DNA of 64,000 bases from Chitinophagales bacterium (GCA_017303475.1 JAFLBO010000014.1:1-64000); one strand, 5' to 3'. Positions 17,681-27,111 are shown, numbered from the stretch's first letter. The notes: generated by a model not told the origin, from the sequence alone. Numbers and translations are program-made.

Positions 17681-18958
17681 TTAAACCAACCAATAAATCA
17701 TACATATCAGACCCACTGCCAGCACAGCGCTAAAACCAATGCCTACGGGTTTGCGGAGTTCTTTCGGGCCATTGATTACACTTACCAGCCATTTAAAAAT
17801 AGAATTAGACATCACGGCAAGCAACACAATAATGGCAGCCTCGCGGGTATTGCCTTCCGGAGTGGCTGCCCATTTGGAAGTGGAAATAGTAATGGCGTCA
17901 ATATCTGCAATGCCAGCTACTGCACCGGAAACATATATTAATGCCTGGCTGAGCCATTCACGGGAGGCTGCCATGGCCAGGGTAATACCAACATAAAGCA
18001 ACACAAAAAATACCGCATTTTTGATGTCCAATGGGTTGCCGGGAGAAAGTGCAGGCGCCTCACCTGATTTTTGATGCAATTTAATGACCTGCCAGGTTGG
18101 AATCAAACTAACCAAAAGCATAACCAGTAAAGGCAGCAGCATGTATTTGGCAACATCGAAGGAAAAAATGGAAAGCCAAACAAACACCCGCACAAACATA
18201 ATGCTGGACGCCAGCACAATCCCTGCGCCATACGCAGAAGCCAGGTCCTTGCGGTCTTTGCTTTTTGCAGAAAAGACCCATGCAATCATGGTGGAGGAAA
18301 ATAAACCGCCAATGACAGCCGTCCATAAAATGCCTTTGTGCGGACTGCCAAATTTCAACAATAAATAACCGGCAAAACTCAAACTGAGCACCAGCACTGC
18401 AATATAGCCCAGATCACGTGCATTGAGCAAACCATGCGGCCCGAACGCCGTGGTGGGCAACATAGGTAAAATAAGCAGGGCCAGGATGATAAATTTCAGG
18501 AACGCAAATAATTCGTCTTCAGTGATCTGACGCACGAACTGGTGTAAACGGGCCTTTAACGACAAAATAGTGGTCATCAACACCACTACGGCAATGGATT
18601 CCTGCACCAGGCCCTTGGCATTGGCAATACCAAGCAGAAAAGTGAGCAAAAGTGCAGCTTCTGTGGTGAGGCCAATTTTACCATGTTGGGTTTGTACGTA
18701 ATAAACCAGACCTACAAGCAGAGTAAAACAGGCTACCAAGGCCACCAACACCGAAAAATGAGTGTGTTCGGAAATCCAACCCGACACTGTACCCAATACG
18801 GCCACCAAAGTAAAGGTGCGGATGCCACCAATATGGGAAGGATCCTCATGGGTGTTGAACTCCCGTTCCAACCCAATAATCAGGCCTATACCTGCTGAAA
18901 TGATCAACTGGAGGAAGAAAGGAGGGATGCCTGTAAAAATGCTCTGTAGCCAATCCAT
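17681..18958 (-). CDS. MgtC/DUF4010 membrane protein
   Basis: A 425-residue inner-membrane protein with an N-terminal MgtC/SapB-like domain (GIGLIIGLEREF, HIGGIRTFTLVAVLG) and a C-terminal DUF4010 region (GLFSSTMIAW, GAVAGIADIDAITIS). About 12 membrane segments. No transport activity is established for this family. Its start is 4 bases from the end of the ATP-cone nuclease gene, so the two are cotranscribed. Confidence 0.88.
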   Translation of the reverse strand: MDWLQSIFTGIPPFFLQLIISAGIGLIIGLEREFNTHEDPSHIGGIRTFTLVAVLGTVSGWISEHTHFSVLVALVACFTLLVGLVYYVQTQHGKIGLTTEAALLLTFLLGIANAKGLVQESIAVVVLMTTILSLKARLHQFVRQITEDELFAFLKFIILALLILPMLPTTAFGPHGLLNARDLGYIAVLVLSLSFAGYLLLKFGSPHKGILWTAVIGGLFSSTMIAWVFSAKSKDRKDLASAYGAGIVLASSIMFVRVFVWLSIFSFDVAKYMLLPLLVMLLVSLIPTWQVIKLHQKSGEAPALSPGNPLDIKNAVFFVLLYVGITLAMAASREWLSQALIYVSGAVAGIADIDAITISTSKWAATPEGNTREAAIIVLLAVMSNSIFKWLVSVINGPKELRKPVGIGFSAVLAVGLICMIYWLV

Positions 18959-18961
18959 AGA

Positions 18962-19795
18962 TTAATTACTGTTGCACAACGTTGCGGCCTCTGCCATGAT
19001 TTTGTTCCTGCGTTCGTTAGACAGGTGTAGTAAGTCAGACCAGTTTCCCGGGCGGCTCAATGTAGAGCTAAGGACAATACCATGCTCCAGCAAAGTGTTT
19101 TTTTCCTGGCGGCTGAGCATGGTAAGGCAGGTGACAGGATGAAGATTGGCCCGGTCTATCAGTTCCCTCAAGCTGCCATTGGAAGGGTAATTCCAACCAA
19201 TGAGTCGCATGCCTGCACAACGGCCGTAGGTCATGGCATCGTCTGAGAATCGGGTATTGGTTATGATCCAGCCTTCACCATTCGGGCCGCCATGACCATT
19301 ATGCTGTTGTTCCAGGTCGCGGAAGCGGGAGTGCACATACAGAGGCACCTTAACATTGCTCACAGAGCCCGGAATAGGGTGGTATTTGCATTCAATCCAG
19401 ATCAGTCGTTCATCGTTTTGGGCTACCACATCTACTTCGTGTTGCACGCAGGCGCCCTGAAGCCGACGCCGTGTTTCCACTTTATACCCCTGACTTTTCA
19501 TCACTTCAGCCACAAAGTCTTCAAAAGGGAAACCAGAAGGCCCGAAATCGAACATAGCCTGTTTGAGTGTATAACGGGCGGCAAATGGTCGGTTCCGGCG
19601 CTTCAGCATTTTGAAGGCCTTCTTAAAAATAGATTTGGTGGTCATACCTTCCTGCCATTGTCCGGTCAGTTCCTGAAGAATCTGATTGATCAGGGCATCG
19701 TCAGCGCCTGAACGTCGCAGGGATTTACGCAGTTTTTCTTCATTAAAAGCTTCCAGCTCGCCGGAGGCTTTCTTTACCTGAAAGGGTTGATTCAT
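18962..19795 (-). CDS. ATP-cone / Mrr-like endonuclease fusion
   Basis: A 277-residue protein. Residues about 5-90 form an ATP-cone (VKKASGELEAFNEEKLRKSL), the nucleotide-sensing fold known from ribonucleotide reductases and NrdR. Residues about 95-190 form a PD-(D/E)XK nuclease of the Mrr/RecB-like group: FEDFVAEVMKSQGYKVE, EVDVVAQ, then WIECKYH with the E-x-K catalytic pair. A helical C-terminus follows. The fusion suggests a DNA nuclease controlled by ATP/dATP level. It sits between a membrane gene and the REC-Crp regulator, with 3 to 4 base gaps. Confidence 0.85.
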   Translation of the reverse strand: MNQPFQVKKASGELEAFNEEKLRKSLRRSGADDALINQILQELTGQWQEGMTTKSIFKKAFKMLKRRNRPFAARYTLKQAMFDFGPSGFPFEDFVAEVMKSQGYKVETRRRLQGACVQHEVDVVAQNDERLIWIECKYHPIPGSVSNVKVPLYVHSRFRDLEQQHNGHGGPNGEGWIITNTRFSDDAMTYGRCAGMRLIGWNYPSNGSLRELIDRANLHPVTCLTMLSRQEKNTLLEHGIVLSSTLSRPGNWSDLLHLSNERRNKIMAEAATLCNSN

Positions 19796-19799
19796 GATA

Positions 19800-20840
19800 C
19801 TAATTGGGTAACTCCCGAAGCTTCTCTACTTTGAGTACCGTTACAACACCATCTTTGATATCCACCATCCCCTCGTTTTTGAAGTCGGTAAGTGTCCTGA
19901 TCAGGGTTTCTTTGGCCGTGCCTGCCAGAGCCGCCAGGTCTTCCCGCAGAAGCTGAATGATCGGGCCACTTTGATCACAGAGGTTGGTAAGGGAGGTAGC
20001 TACCCGTTTGCGTACTGAATTATACGCCAGTTCGATAAGTTGTTGCTCGCGTTCTGAGATATGGCTGGCCAGCATTTTGATAAAACGGGCGTTCACATCC
20101 CGGTTGCCAAAAACCAGTGCAGCAAAATCCTGCTTGGGCACCAATTTTATACTGCAATCTTCCAGTGCAGCTGCGCTTTCCGGATAAGCATCTTCCTTAA
20201 ATAACGCTAGGAATCCAAGAAAATCGCCCTGTTGCGCCACTTTGACAATGAGCTCGCGGCCATCGTCGCTGGTTTTAAAAACCTTGACCTTGCCACTTTC
20301 TACAAAAAACAACCAGCGGGGGTGTTCACCTTCGCGAAAGATCAGGTCCTTCTTTTTATAATGGCGTACCTCCCGGTTGTCGGACAGGTGTTTGATGGCC
20401 TCCATGGCGCGGGCCTCGTCGATAAAACGTTCCAGAGAGCCGCCAGACTGAGCAGAGGCTGCGCGCAGGCGTTCGCTTTTTTTCAGGCGACTTTCTATGG
20501 TCTGCAACAGCACCACATCATCGAACGGTTTGGTAATGTAGTCGTCGGCGCCCAAAGCCATGCCTCTGCGGAAGTCTTCCTTTTCAGCTTTGGCCGTTAG
20601 GAAAATAAACGGAATATCGGCGGTACTGGCCTGTCGACTCAGAATATGCAACACGCCATAGCCGTCCAGTTCGGGCATCATGATGTCGCAAAGGATCAGA
20701 TCCGGGTGGTCTGATTGTGCTTTTGCGGCGCCGATTTTGCCATTTTCTGCCGTGATGGCTTCGTAGCCGCTGAGGCTCAGGATTTCTGCCAGGTTCTCCC
20801 GAACATCCTGATTGTCTTCAATAATGAGAATTTTTTTCAT
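19800..20840 (-). CDS. Response regulator with Crp/Fnr output domain
   Basis: A 346-residue transcription regulator. The order is receiver domain (about 1-120; phospho-acceptor Asp in LILCDIMMPELDGYG, Lys in ITKPFDD), cyclic-nucleotide-binding-like domain (about 150-260), and Crp-type winged helix at the C-terminus. The ATG at 20840 (MKKILIIEDN) is clear. It is divergent from the CBS / universal-stress pair, which it probably controls. A near-perfect promoter (20848-20877) and a dyad (20879-20890) lie in the shared intergenic region. Confidence 0.9.
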   Translation of the reverse strand: MKKILIIEDNQDVRENLAEILSLSGYEAITAENGKIGAAKAQSDHPDLILCDIMMPELDGYGVLHILSRQASTADIPFIFLTAKAEKEDFRRGMALGADDYITKPFDDVVLLQTIESRLKKSERLRAASAQSGGSLERFIDEARAMEAIKHLSDNREVRHYKKKDLIFREGEHPRWLFFVESGKVKVFKTSDDGRELIVKVAQQGDFLGFLALFKEDAYPESAAALEDCSIKLVPKQDFAALVFGNRDVNARFIKMLASHISEREQQLIELAYNSVRKRVATSLTNLCDQSGPIIQLLREDLAALAGTAKETLIRTLTDFKNEGMVDIKDGVVTVLKVEKLRELPN

Positions 20841-20847
20841 TGCACAG

Positions 20848-20877
20848 CAAAGATAGAAAGATCCCTCATGTGACAAA
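20848..20877 (-). promoter_or_regulatory. Promoter of the REC-Crp regulator gene
   Basis: On the minus strand TTTG (20874-20877) and TATCTTTG (20848-20855) are 18 bases apart. The predicted transcript start is within a few bases of the ATG at 20840, so the message would be nearly leaderless. Confidence 0.6.
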
Positions 20878-20878
20878 G

Positions 20879-20890
20879 TGATTTCAATCA
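20879..20890. promoter_or_regulatory. Candidate Crp-type operator between divergent promoters
   Basis: TGATTTCAATCA is a perfect 5-bp inverted repeat with a TC spacer. Its centre is about 42 bases upstream of the predicted start for the regulator gene and about 66 upstream for the CBS gene. Those are typical activator positions for Crp-family proteins. Confidence 0.45.
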
Positions 20891-20914
20891 ACTTGAGCAC
20901 TAACCCACATCATT

Positions 20915-20944
20915 TTTGGCCGGCAGGCAAAGGGCCCACCTTTG
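20915..20944 (+). promoter_or_regulatory. Promoter of the CBS / universal-stress pair
   Basis: TTTG (20915-20918) and CACCTTTG (20937-20944) are 18 bases apart. The -7 box deviates from TAnnTTTG at its first base, which fits a promoter that needs an activator. Confidence 0.45.
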
Positions 20945-20981
20945 TACCATCTCTCAACTAAGAATTAAACGCACTCAAATT

Positions 20982-21443
20982 ATGAACATCTTCGCTCCAA
21001 TTTCAAGCATCATGACTGATCACAAACACCTTGTGACAGTTGACCCTGAAGAGTCTCTCGCTAAAGTAAAAGAGATCTTTGATAACCACAAGTTTCACCA
21101 TATTCCGGTTGTTCACTACCGCGAGATCGTTGGTATCATCAGCCGCACTGATTTCGAACATTTTATGGGTGGCGCTTCTCATTTCGAAGAAGACAAATAT
21201 GTGAATCAATTGCGTCTGGAACGCGCACAAGCTCAAGACATTATGGTAAAGCGTTTGGGTAAAGTGGCGCCAGACGACCGGATTAACGTAGCACTGGAAG
21301 TATTCATGGTTAATCGTTTTCACGCCTTGCCTGTGGTAGAAGATGGCGAACTGGTAGGCATTATTACACCATTCGACATCATGCTTGCATTGTCTAAGCA
21401 AGTTCCTGCCGACTCCAGTCTGGTGTACGAACAAAAAGACTAA
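20982..21443 (+). CDS. CBS-domain pair protein
   Basis: A 153-residue protein made of two CBS domains (about 8-65 and 85-145), which together form one Bateman module that binds adenine nucleotides. Motifs: HHIPVVHYREIVGIISRTDF and HALPVVEDGELVGIITPFDI. Such stand-alone modules act as energy sensors. ATG 20982 is preferred to an upstream start. The next gene starts after 3 bases, giving a CBS-UspA operon typical of oxygen-limitation or stress regulons. Confidence 0.9.
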   Translation: MNIFAPISSIMTDHKHLVTVDPEESLAKVKEIFDNHKFHHIPVVHYREIVGIISRTDFEHFMGGASHFEEDKYVNQLRLERAQAQDIMVKRLGKVAPDDRINVALEVFMVNRFHALPVVEDGELVGIITPFDIMLALSKQVPADSSLVYEQKD

Positions 21444-21446
21444 ATT

Positions 21447-22673
21447 ATGAAAGAAATAGCCACCATTCTTCCCAGTAATCCTGCCGAATGCACCGGGCAT
21501 TGTCAGGGTTGTGGCAAGACGCATGTTAAAATATTCGGCGCATACGACACTACTTCGAGGCTACTCGGGGCACGTGTAAGGCTGGCATTGGAAGCTGCGG
21601 AAATGGATGGCAAGGTACTGGAAGTGGCTGATCCCATCGCCATCCAAAGTGAGGGGATCAGCGTACTTCCGGCACTTATGATAGAAGGAAATGTGGTGTT
21701 GCAAGGACTGGTACCGAGTGTCCATGAAATAGCCCGACTTATGAAAAACAAAGATTTGCTTACCAGTAAAATTTTCCATCTCCGGACCATTAGTGTAGCG
21801 GTTGACATGAGCGATGTGTCGGCTAATGCCTTGACATTCGCCTGGAAAATTGCCGAAAGAATGGAAGGAAAGTTGGAGATCGTGTATGCGATGGACAGTA
21901 TTTTTGAAGGCTCGGTGCCTTCTGCTTCCGGTTTTTTGTCGGGTTATTCCAAAACCATGCAGGCGGAGCTGGACGGTTTTATCAGTGAGACGCTTCAGCC
22001 GTTAGGCGTGCATTATATGCCTCCGGGGAAATTTGCCGGAGAGCCGGGAGAAATGAACAAACAAGCAGGTAAACAGCCACAGATCAGTTCCAGGGTTGTT
22101 TATGGCGCCCCGGATGTGGCATTGACAGAATATTCCAAAAAAACAGATCTGCTCGTGATGGGCGCAACAGGACGTGGTGGATTAACCAAAAAGTTGTTTG
22201 GATCGGTGAGTGTGGAAGTGTCTAAATCTGCCCATTGTCCGGTGTTGTTTGTAGCCAAAGAGGCAGAGTTCAGAGGATTCGATAATATCCTGTACGCCAG
22301 TGATTTTGATTCACTTAATCCTTTATCCGTTAAGCAAACTGTCTCTTTCGCCCGTCGGTTCGATGCCCAAATACATTTTGTACACGTAGGTCCGGGCGGC
22401 GAAAAGGATCTGGACGCGCAGCGGGAGCGGTTTGAGGCCAGTTTTGGAGAATCAGGATACGATAAGCCATTTATTTTTAGTAAAATGGTGAGTGAGGATA
22501 TCGTTGGGGCTTTGTACGAATACGCTTTTTACCACCGGATTGACTTGCTGGTGTTTGTTACCCACCACAGATCCTTCTGGGACAGTGTGTTGCATAAAAG
22601 CATCACCAATGAAGTGCTGGCAAGCAGCGATTTGCCCTTGCTGGTGATACATTCAGACGACGACCTGGTGTAG
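21447..22673 (+). CDS. Thioredoxin-like / tandem universal stress protein
   Basis: A 408-residue protein. Residues about 25-105 resemble the small thioredoxin-like fold (VKIFGAY ... VLPALMIEGNVVLQG), preceded by a CQGC-like cysteine pair (HCQGCGKTH) outside the usual position. Two UspA domains follow (about 110-265 and 270-405); the first ends in GATGRGGLTKKLFGSVS, the nucleotide-binding signature. Fusion of a redox module to universal stress domains fits a stress-response role together with the CBS protein. A strong terminator follows at 22747. Confidence 0.85.
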   Translation: MKEIATILPSNPAECTGHCQGCGKTHVKIFGAYDTTSRLLGARVRLALEAAEMDGKVLEVADPIAIQSEGISVLPALMIEGNVVLQGLVPSVHEIARLMKNKDLLTSKIFHLRTISVAVDMSDVSANALTFAWKIAERMEGKLEIVYAMDSIFEGSVPSASGFLSGYSKTMQAELDGFISETLQPLGVHYMPPGKFAGEPGEMNKQAGKQPQISSRVVYGAPDVALTEYSKKTDLLVMGATGRGGLTKKLFGSVSVEVSKSAHCPVLFVAKEAEFRGFDNILYASDFDSLNPLSVKQTVSFARRFDAQIHFVHVGPGGEKDLDAQRERFEASFGESGYDKPFIFSKMVSEDIVGALYEYAFYHRIDLLVFVTHHRSFWDSVLHKSITNEVLASSDLPLLVIHSDDDLV

Positions 22674-22746
22674 ACCACCGGTTAAAGATAGAATAGTGGA
22701 GTTAGCATAATCAGTGATTGACGCATAGACAGAGGGTTTTTTCAGT

Positions 22747-22780
22747 CCCCGTTGAATTATTTCAACGGGGATTTTTGTTT
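22747..22780 (+). terminator. Rho-independent terminator
   Basis: CCCCGTTGAA, a TTAT loop, and TTCAACGGGG form a perfect 10-bp stem (22747-22770) followed by ATTTTTGTTT. It ends the CBS-UspA operon. Confidence 0.9.
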
Positions 22781-22827
22781 GTCGGAACAGGTTCCGGTCA
22801 AAATGTCTTTTTATTGACTAAAACAGC

Positions 22828-22861
22828 TTGCCCGGAACTAGGGGAATCTCTACTATCTTTG
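22828..22861 (+). promoter_or_regulatory. Promoter of a small T9SS gene
   Basis: TTG (22828-22830) and TATCTTTG (22854-22861) lie 23 bases apart, 50 bases upstream of the ATG at 22912. The -7 box matches consensus exactly; the spacing is at the long end. Confidence 0.5.
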
Positions 22862-22911
22862 GTCTTATTACCGGGGGTGTCTCACCGCCATCAGCCAACC
22901 CAAACCTTGCT

Positions 22912-23580
22912 ATGCTCAAATGTACTTTGCCGGTTGCACTGGTATTTTGGATAAATTTACTGTGTGGACAGAGTTTTATGGCAACGCCAGAGCCTGTGTT
23001 AACCCAAACCCTGGAATTCAATTTGGCGAACGAATGTTACATCTATTTCACCAACCCTTCCGGCGACACCCTGCATTTGCGCTGGCGTTTAGTGGAATCT
23101 AATTTGCCCGATAATTGGGTGGCTGATTTGTGCGATTATGGCACCTGTTACAATGGTATTCCCAGCAACGGATTGATGAATCCTGTATACGATACCATAC
23201 AACCGTATCTTAAGTTGATAGTGCAGCCCGGCGAAAATGCCGGCGCTTGCTGGATATGGTTCCGGGCATATGAAAATGGTAACCAGGCCAACTACGCAGA
23301 TGTGTTTTTCAACCTGCATACCCCCGGTACCCTTGCCACACAGGAAACGGCAACCCCAACAGTGCATATTTACCCCAATCCCGTTTCCAACAACCTCAAA
23401 CTGGAAAACCCGGGCGGCGCTATATCCGGCGCACAAATCATACACCTCTCAGGCACAATAAGCTGGACAGGCGATATTCCCGAAAAAACAACCCTGGACA
23501 TCCCCGTAAACCATTGGCCCCCCGGCAGCTACCTGCTCAAAACCCCCAAACAAACCAAACAGATACTCATCCAACATTAG
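22912..23580 (+). CDS. Small T9SS-exported protein
   Basis: A 222-residue secreted protein with signal peptide (MLKCTLPVALVFWINLLCGQ), a short beta-rich domain (LEFNLANECYIYFTNPSGD), and a T9SS sorting domain (IYPNPVSNNLKL ... WPPGSYLLKT). No catalytic motif is seen. ATG 22912 follows a good promoter. The large C25 peptidase gene begins 99 bases downstream and may be on the same transcript. Confidence 0.82.
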   Translation: MLKCTLPVALVFWINLLCGQSFMATPEPVLTQTLEFNLANECYIYFTNPSGDTLHLRWRLVESNLPDNWVADLCDYGTCYNGIPSNGLMNPVYDTIQPYLKLIVQPGENAGACWIWFRAYENGNQANYADVFFNLHTPGTLATQETATPTVHIYPNPVSNNLKLENPGGAISGAQIIHLSGTISWTGDIPEKTTLDIPVNHWPPGSYLLKTPKQTKQILIQH

Positions 23581-23624
23581 GCTACTATAATGTCGCCCAG
23601 ATGAGGCTTGGCGGCCTTCGGCCT

Positions 23625-23672
23625 CACACACACACACACTCACTCACTCACTCACTCACTCATTCACTCACT
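23625..23672 (+). repeat. CA / CACT simple repeat before a protease start
   Basis: (CA)7 runs into six perfect CACT units and two or three degenerate ones, ending 7 bases before the ATG at 23680. The tract occupies the ribosome-binding region. Tetranucleotide tracts slip easily during replication. Confidence 0.9.
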
Positions 23673-23679
23673 TCCCTCC

Positions 23680-26600
23680 ATGCAGCATCTCTTCACAAGC
23701 CTGCTGTGCCTACTCTCCTTCGGAACGGCACTCGCACAAGCACAGGTTCAAGTGCTTTCAAAATCAAGAAATGAAACCCTGCTCCAACTGCATTTGGGCG
23801 ATATCCGGAAAGTCACAGTAAATACCCCACAGGGAGATGCGCTGGTGATAGGTATGGAAAACGGCACTCCATTGCTGGAAGCCGGAGCACCGGATCTGCC
23901 CAAATTTGCTACCTCGCTCCTGATTCCAAATGCCGGGAACATGGCGGTGGAAATTGTAGCGTCCAGCTATCAGGACTACCAAAATGTACCGGTTGCTCCC
24001 TCCAAAGGCAATCTGATGCGCAATGTAGACCCGGCAACAGTGGGCTATCACTACGGAACCAGCTATGAGCGTAATGCCTTTTATCCGGGCAAACTGGCCA
24101 CCCTTAACCAGCCATTCCTCATGCGCGACGTGCGCGGGCAGGCGCTATGGGTTTATCCGGTTCAATACAACCCCGCAACCAAAACCCTGCGGGTGTACCA
24201 AAACATTACCCTGCGTGTATACCATACCGGCGGACAAGGAGAAAATGAAGCCAAAGAGGCGCGTGAACGAGTGATCAGTGCGCCATTCAAACAACTGTAC
24301 AGCAAATTGTTCCTGAACTATGACGAACAATTCCTGGAAGAAACCAGAAGTGAAGAGGAACCCGTGAAAATGCTCGTAATTGCCCAGGATGACCTGATAC
24401 CCGGGCTGGAAGAATACGTGGCCTGGAAACGTCAGATGGGTATTCACACTACAGTGGTACCTACCTCAGAAACCGGTACGACCCCAACCCAGGTGTACTC
24501 CTACGTGCAGAATTTCTACAACGAACACCAAATCTCTTACCTGCTTTTGGTAGGCGGCGAACAAGCCATTACCCCAATGGTGCGTCCCGGTAGCGATTAC
24601 TCCTGCGATAACTGTTTGGGTTATATGGAAGGCAACGACCACTATCCGGAAATTTTTGTGGGACGTTTCCATGCCGCCGACCTCAAGGAGCTTGCTATTA
24701 TGGTAAACCGTAACCTGGAGTATGAAAAAACGCCACTGGTAGATTCCCTCAATAACTGGTGCGCTATCGGAATGGCATCAGCGTCCAATGAAGGTCAAGG
24801 TATCGGCGATGACAACCAGGCTGATTTTGAGCAAGGTAACGAGTGGAAATCCAAACACCTGGCTGATGGATATGAGCGCTATTGGGAATTTTACGATGGC
24901 AACCACGCCAGTGCCTCTCCAACGCCTGGCGATGTAACGGCCGATAAAGCTGGCGATCCGCAGAATACAGCTTTGGTTGCTGTGATGAACAGCCCGGGCG
25001 TGAGCATTTACAACTACACGGGCCACGGCTGGGAACAAGGTCTGGTGAGCGGTAATTTCAATACTGATGCCGTGAAAAACCTTCGCAATCACCAGCGCTA
25101 TCCAATTGTTATTGCAGTGGCATGTTGCGCTGGCAATTTCACCAACAATGGCGGCGGCGATTGCCTGGGTGAAGCCATGCAGCGCGCCGGCGACTTGAAT
25201 ACTGGTGAAGCCTGGGGTGGTATTGCCGGATTTTACTCCAGCGATTTCCAAAGCTGGGCCCCGCCCATGGAAGGTCAGGACGGCATGAACCAGTATCTGG
25301 TGGATGCCGACGGATTAACGCTTGATCCCAATCTGGGTGCTATGGCCACATATGGTAATGCCCTCATGATTGCCGCATACGGCCAGGGCGGTATTGATAT
25401 GGCAGATGTATGGAACCCGTTCTGCGATCCCACTACAATGCCGCGTACGGCTATGCCCAAAGAACTGATTGCCACCCACACAGATCAGGTGGTAATTGGC
25501 GCCAACAGCCTGCAGGTAAGCTGCGATGTGGAAGGTGCACTCGTTAGTCTCTACTGGCAGGGCCAGGCCCTGGCTGTTGCCACAGTAAACGGAGGCATTG
25601 CACAATTGAATTTCCCTTCTCTAACGGATGTGGGCGATTTGATAGTGACTGCTACCCAGTTCAACTATCGTCCATATCAGGGCGCTGTAAATGTGGCTCC
25701 GGGTGCAGGCGCATACGTGATCAGCCAGGCTATTGTACTGGATGATGCAGCCGGTAATAACAACCAGAAAGCAGATTACGGTGAAGCCATTACCCTGAAT
25801 CTCACACTCCAAAACCTCGGAGATCAGGTGGCTCAGGCTACCAGCGCAACCATTCAGACCGATGATCTGAACGTTAACATCACCGACAATGCTGAAGTGT
25901 TTGGCGATATGGCAGCAGGCACTTCACAGGAAAATACCGCAGCTTTTGCCTTTACGGTAAACAACGATGTGCCAAACGGCCAAATAGTGTCGTTCAAATT
26001 GCGCATTGAATTCAACAACGGCCAGGTGTATGAAACCACCTATCCGGTCAAACTTCAGGCGCCAGCACTGGAGCTGGATGGCCTGCAAATTTCCGATCTG
26101 GCTGGCGGCGATGGCGACACCCGACTGGAAAGCGGCGAACAGGCTGTAGTAACCATCAAAAACCTGAATGTGGGGCTCAGCCAAAGCCCGGATGCTTTGG
26201 GCACGCTCACAACCAACTCTCCCTGGCTCACCATCAGCGGTCCGGTAAATCTGGGGCCTATTGATGCTCAAACCGGCACTGCCGACGCTACATTCCAGGT
26301 AACCGTATCTGCTGGTGCACCACAGGTTACGCTGGCCAATTTTGAATACCTGGTAGAAGCAGGCAGCTATTCTGCCCAACAAAGCTTTGGCCCGTATACC
26401 ATCAATCCGATCATTGAAACCTACGAAAGCCAGAATTTTAGCAGCTTCCCATGGGATATGGATGGCAATAAGCCCTGGTTTGTTACCCCGAGTGCAGCTT
26501 ATACAGGCACTTATTCTTCTCGTTCAGGGATCATTACCCACAACCAGCAATCGGTAATGAACCTCACCCTGGATTTCACAGCAGCAGGTATGGTCACTTT

Positions 26601-27111
26601 TGCACGACGTGTAGGCAGCGAGCAGGATTACGATTTCCTGCGTTTCCTCGTGGATGATGTAGAAGTAGATGCCTGGAGTGGCCTGGTAGACTGGAGTGAG
26701 GTAAGCTATCCGCTCACGGCTGGCGTACACAAGCTTTCCTGGATTTACCAAAAAGATGATCTGGCCAGCGCCAATGGCGACCGCGCCTGGGTAGATGATG
26801 TATCACTTCCGCCACACCAGGTACTGGTGGGTACCAATACACCAACGCAAGCCGACTACCAAACCAGCCTTTCTCCAAATCCAACCACGGGTAAAACCTG
26901 GTTGCAATGGGAAGTTGGTCGGGCCCAGCAAATGGACATTGTGGTGCTGGACGCGCTCGGACACCAGGTACTTAACCTCACTTCTGAAGGTGTGCTCCAG
27001 CCCGGCCTCCATAACCGCACCCTCGATCTGCAAAACCTCAGCGCCGGACTCTACTTCGTGCAATTGCGCGGCGAAGATGGCGTTCAGGTGAAAAAAGTGG
27101 TTAAACGGTAG
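23680..27111 (+). CDS. Gingipain-like C25 cysteine peptidase, T9SS-exported
   Basis: A 1143-residue secreted protease. It has a signal peptide (LFTSLLCLLSFGTALAQ) and a propeptide-like region to about residue 220. A C25 catalytic domain follows: His in YNYTGHGWEQG near residue 447 and Cys in VACCAGNF near 480, the expected order. Ig-like beta domains and a T9SS sorting domain complete it (LSPNPTTGKTWL ... LSAGLYFVQLRG ... KKVVKR). The ATG at 23680 is used; the reading frame also runs upstream through the CACT repeat. It should act as a cell-surface or secreted protease. Confidence 0.9.
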   Translation: MQHLFTSLLCLLSFGTALAQAQVQVLSKSRNETLLQLHLGDIRKVTVNTPQGDALVIGMENGTPLLEAGAPDLPKFATSLLIPNAGNMAVEIVASSYQDYQNVPVAPSKGNLMRNVDPATVGYHYGTSYERNAFYPGKLATLNQPFLMRDVRGQALWVYPVQYNPATKTLRVYQNITLRVYHTGGQGENEAKEARERVISAPFKQLYSKLFLNYDEQFLEETRSEEEPVKMLVIAQDDLIPGLEEYVAWKRQMGIHTTVVPTSETGTTPTQVYSYVQNFYNEHQISYLLLVGGEQAITPMVRPGSDYSCDNCLGYMEGNDHYPEIFVGRFHAADLKELAIMVNRNLEYEKTPLVDSLNNWCAIGMASASNEGQGIGDDNQADFEQGNEWKSKHLADGYERYWEFYDGNHASASPTPGDVTADKAGDPQNTALVAVMNSPGVSIYNYTGHGWEQGLVSGNFNTDAVKNLRNHQRYPIVIAVACCAGNFTNNGGGDCLGEAMQRAGDLNTGEAWGGIAGFYSSDFQSWAPPMEGQDGMNQYLVDADGLTLDPNLGAMATYGNALMIAAYGQGGIDMADVWNPFCDPTTMPRTAMPKELIATHTDQVVIGANSLQVSCDVEGALVSLYWQGQALAVATVNGGIAQLNFPSLTDVGDLIVTATQFNYRPYQGAVNVAPGAGAYVISQAIVLDDAAGNNNQKADYGEAITLNLTLQNLGDQVAQATSATIQTDDLNVNITDNAEVFGDMAAGTSQENTAAFAFTVNNDVPNGQIVSFKLRIEFNNGQVYETTYPVKLQAPALELDGLQISDLAGGDGDTRLESGEQAVVTIKNLNVGLSQSPDALGTLTTNSPWLTISGPVNLGPIDAQTGTADATFQVTVSAGAPQVTLANFEYLVEAGSYSAQQSFGPYTINPIIETYESQNFSSFPWDMDGNKPWFVTPSAAYTGTYSSRSGIITHNQQSVMNLTLDFTAAGMVTFARRVGSEQDYDFLRFLVDDVEVDAWSGLVDWSEVSYPLTAGVHKLSWIYQKDDLASANGDRAWVDDVSLPPHQVLVGTNTPTQADYQTSLSPNPTTGKTWLQWEVGRAQQMDIVVLDALGHQVLNLTSEGVLQPGLHNRTLDLQNLSAGLYFVQLRGEDGVQVKKVVKR

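Noticed and set aside
23608..23679. Upstream extension of the C25 protease
   Set aside because: It encodes THTHTHSLTHS from the simple repeat, and a proper signal peptide begins at 23680.
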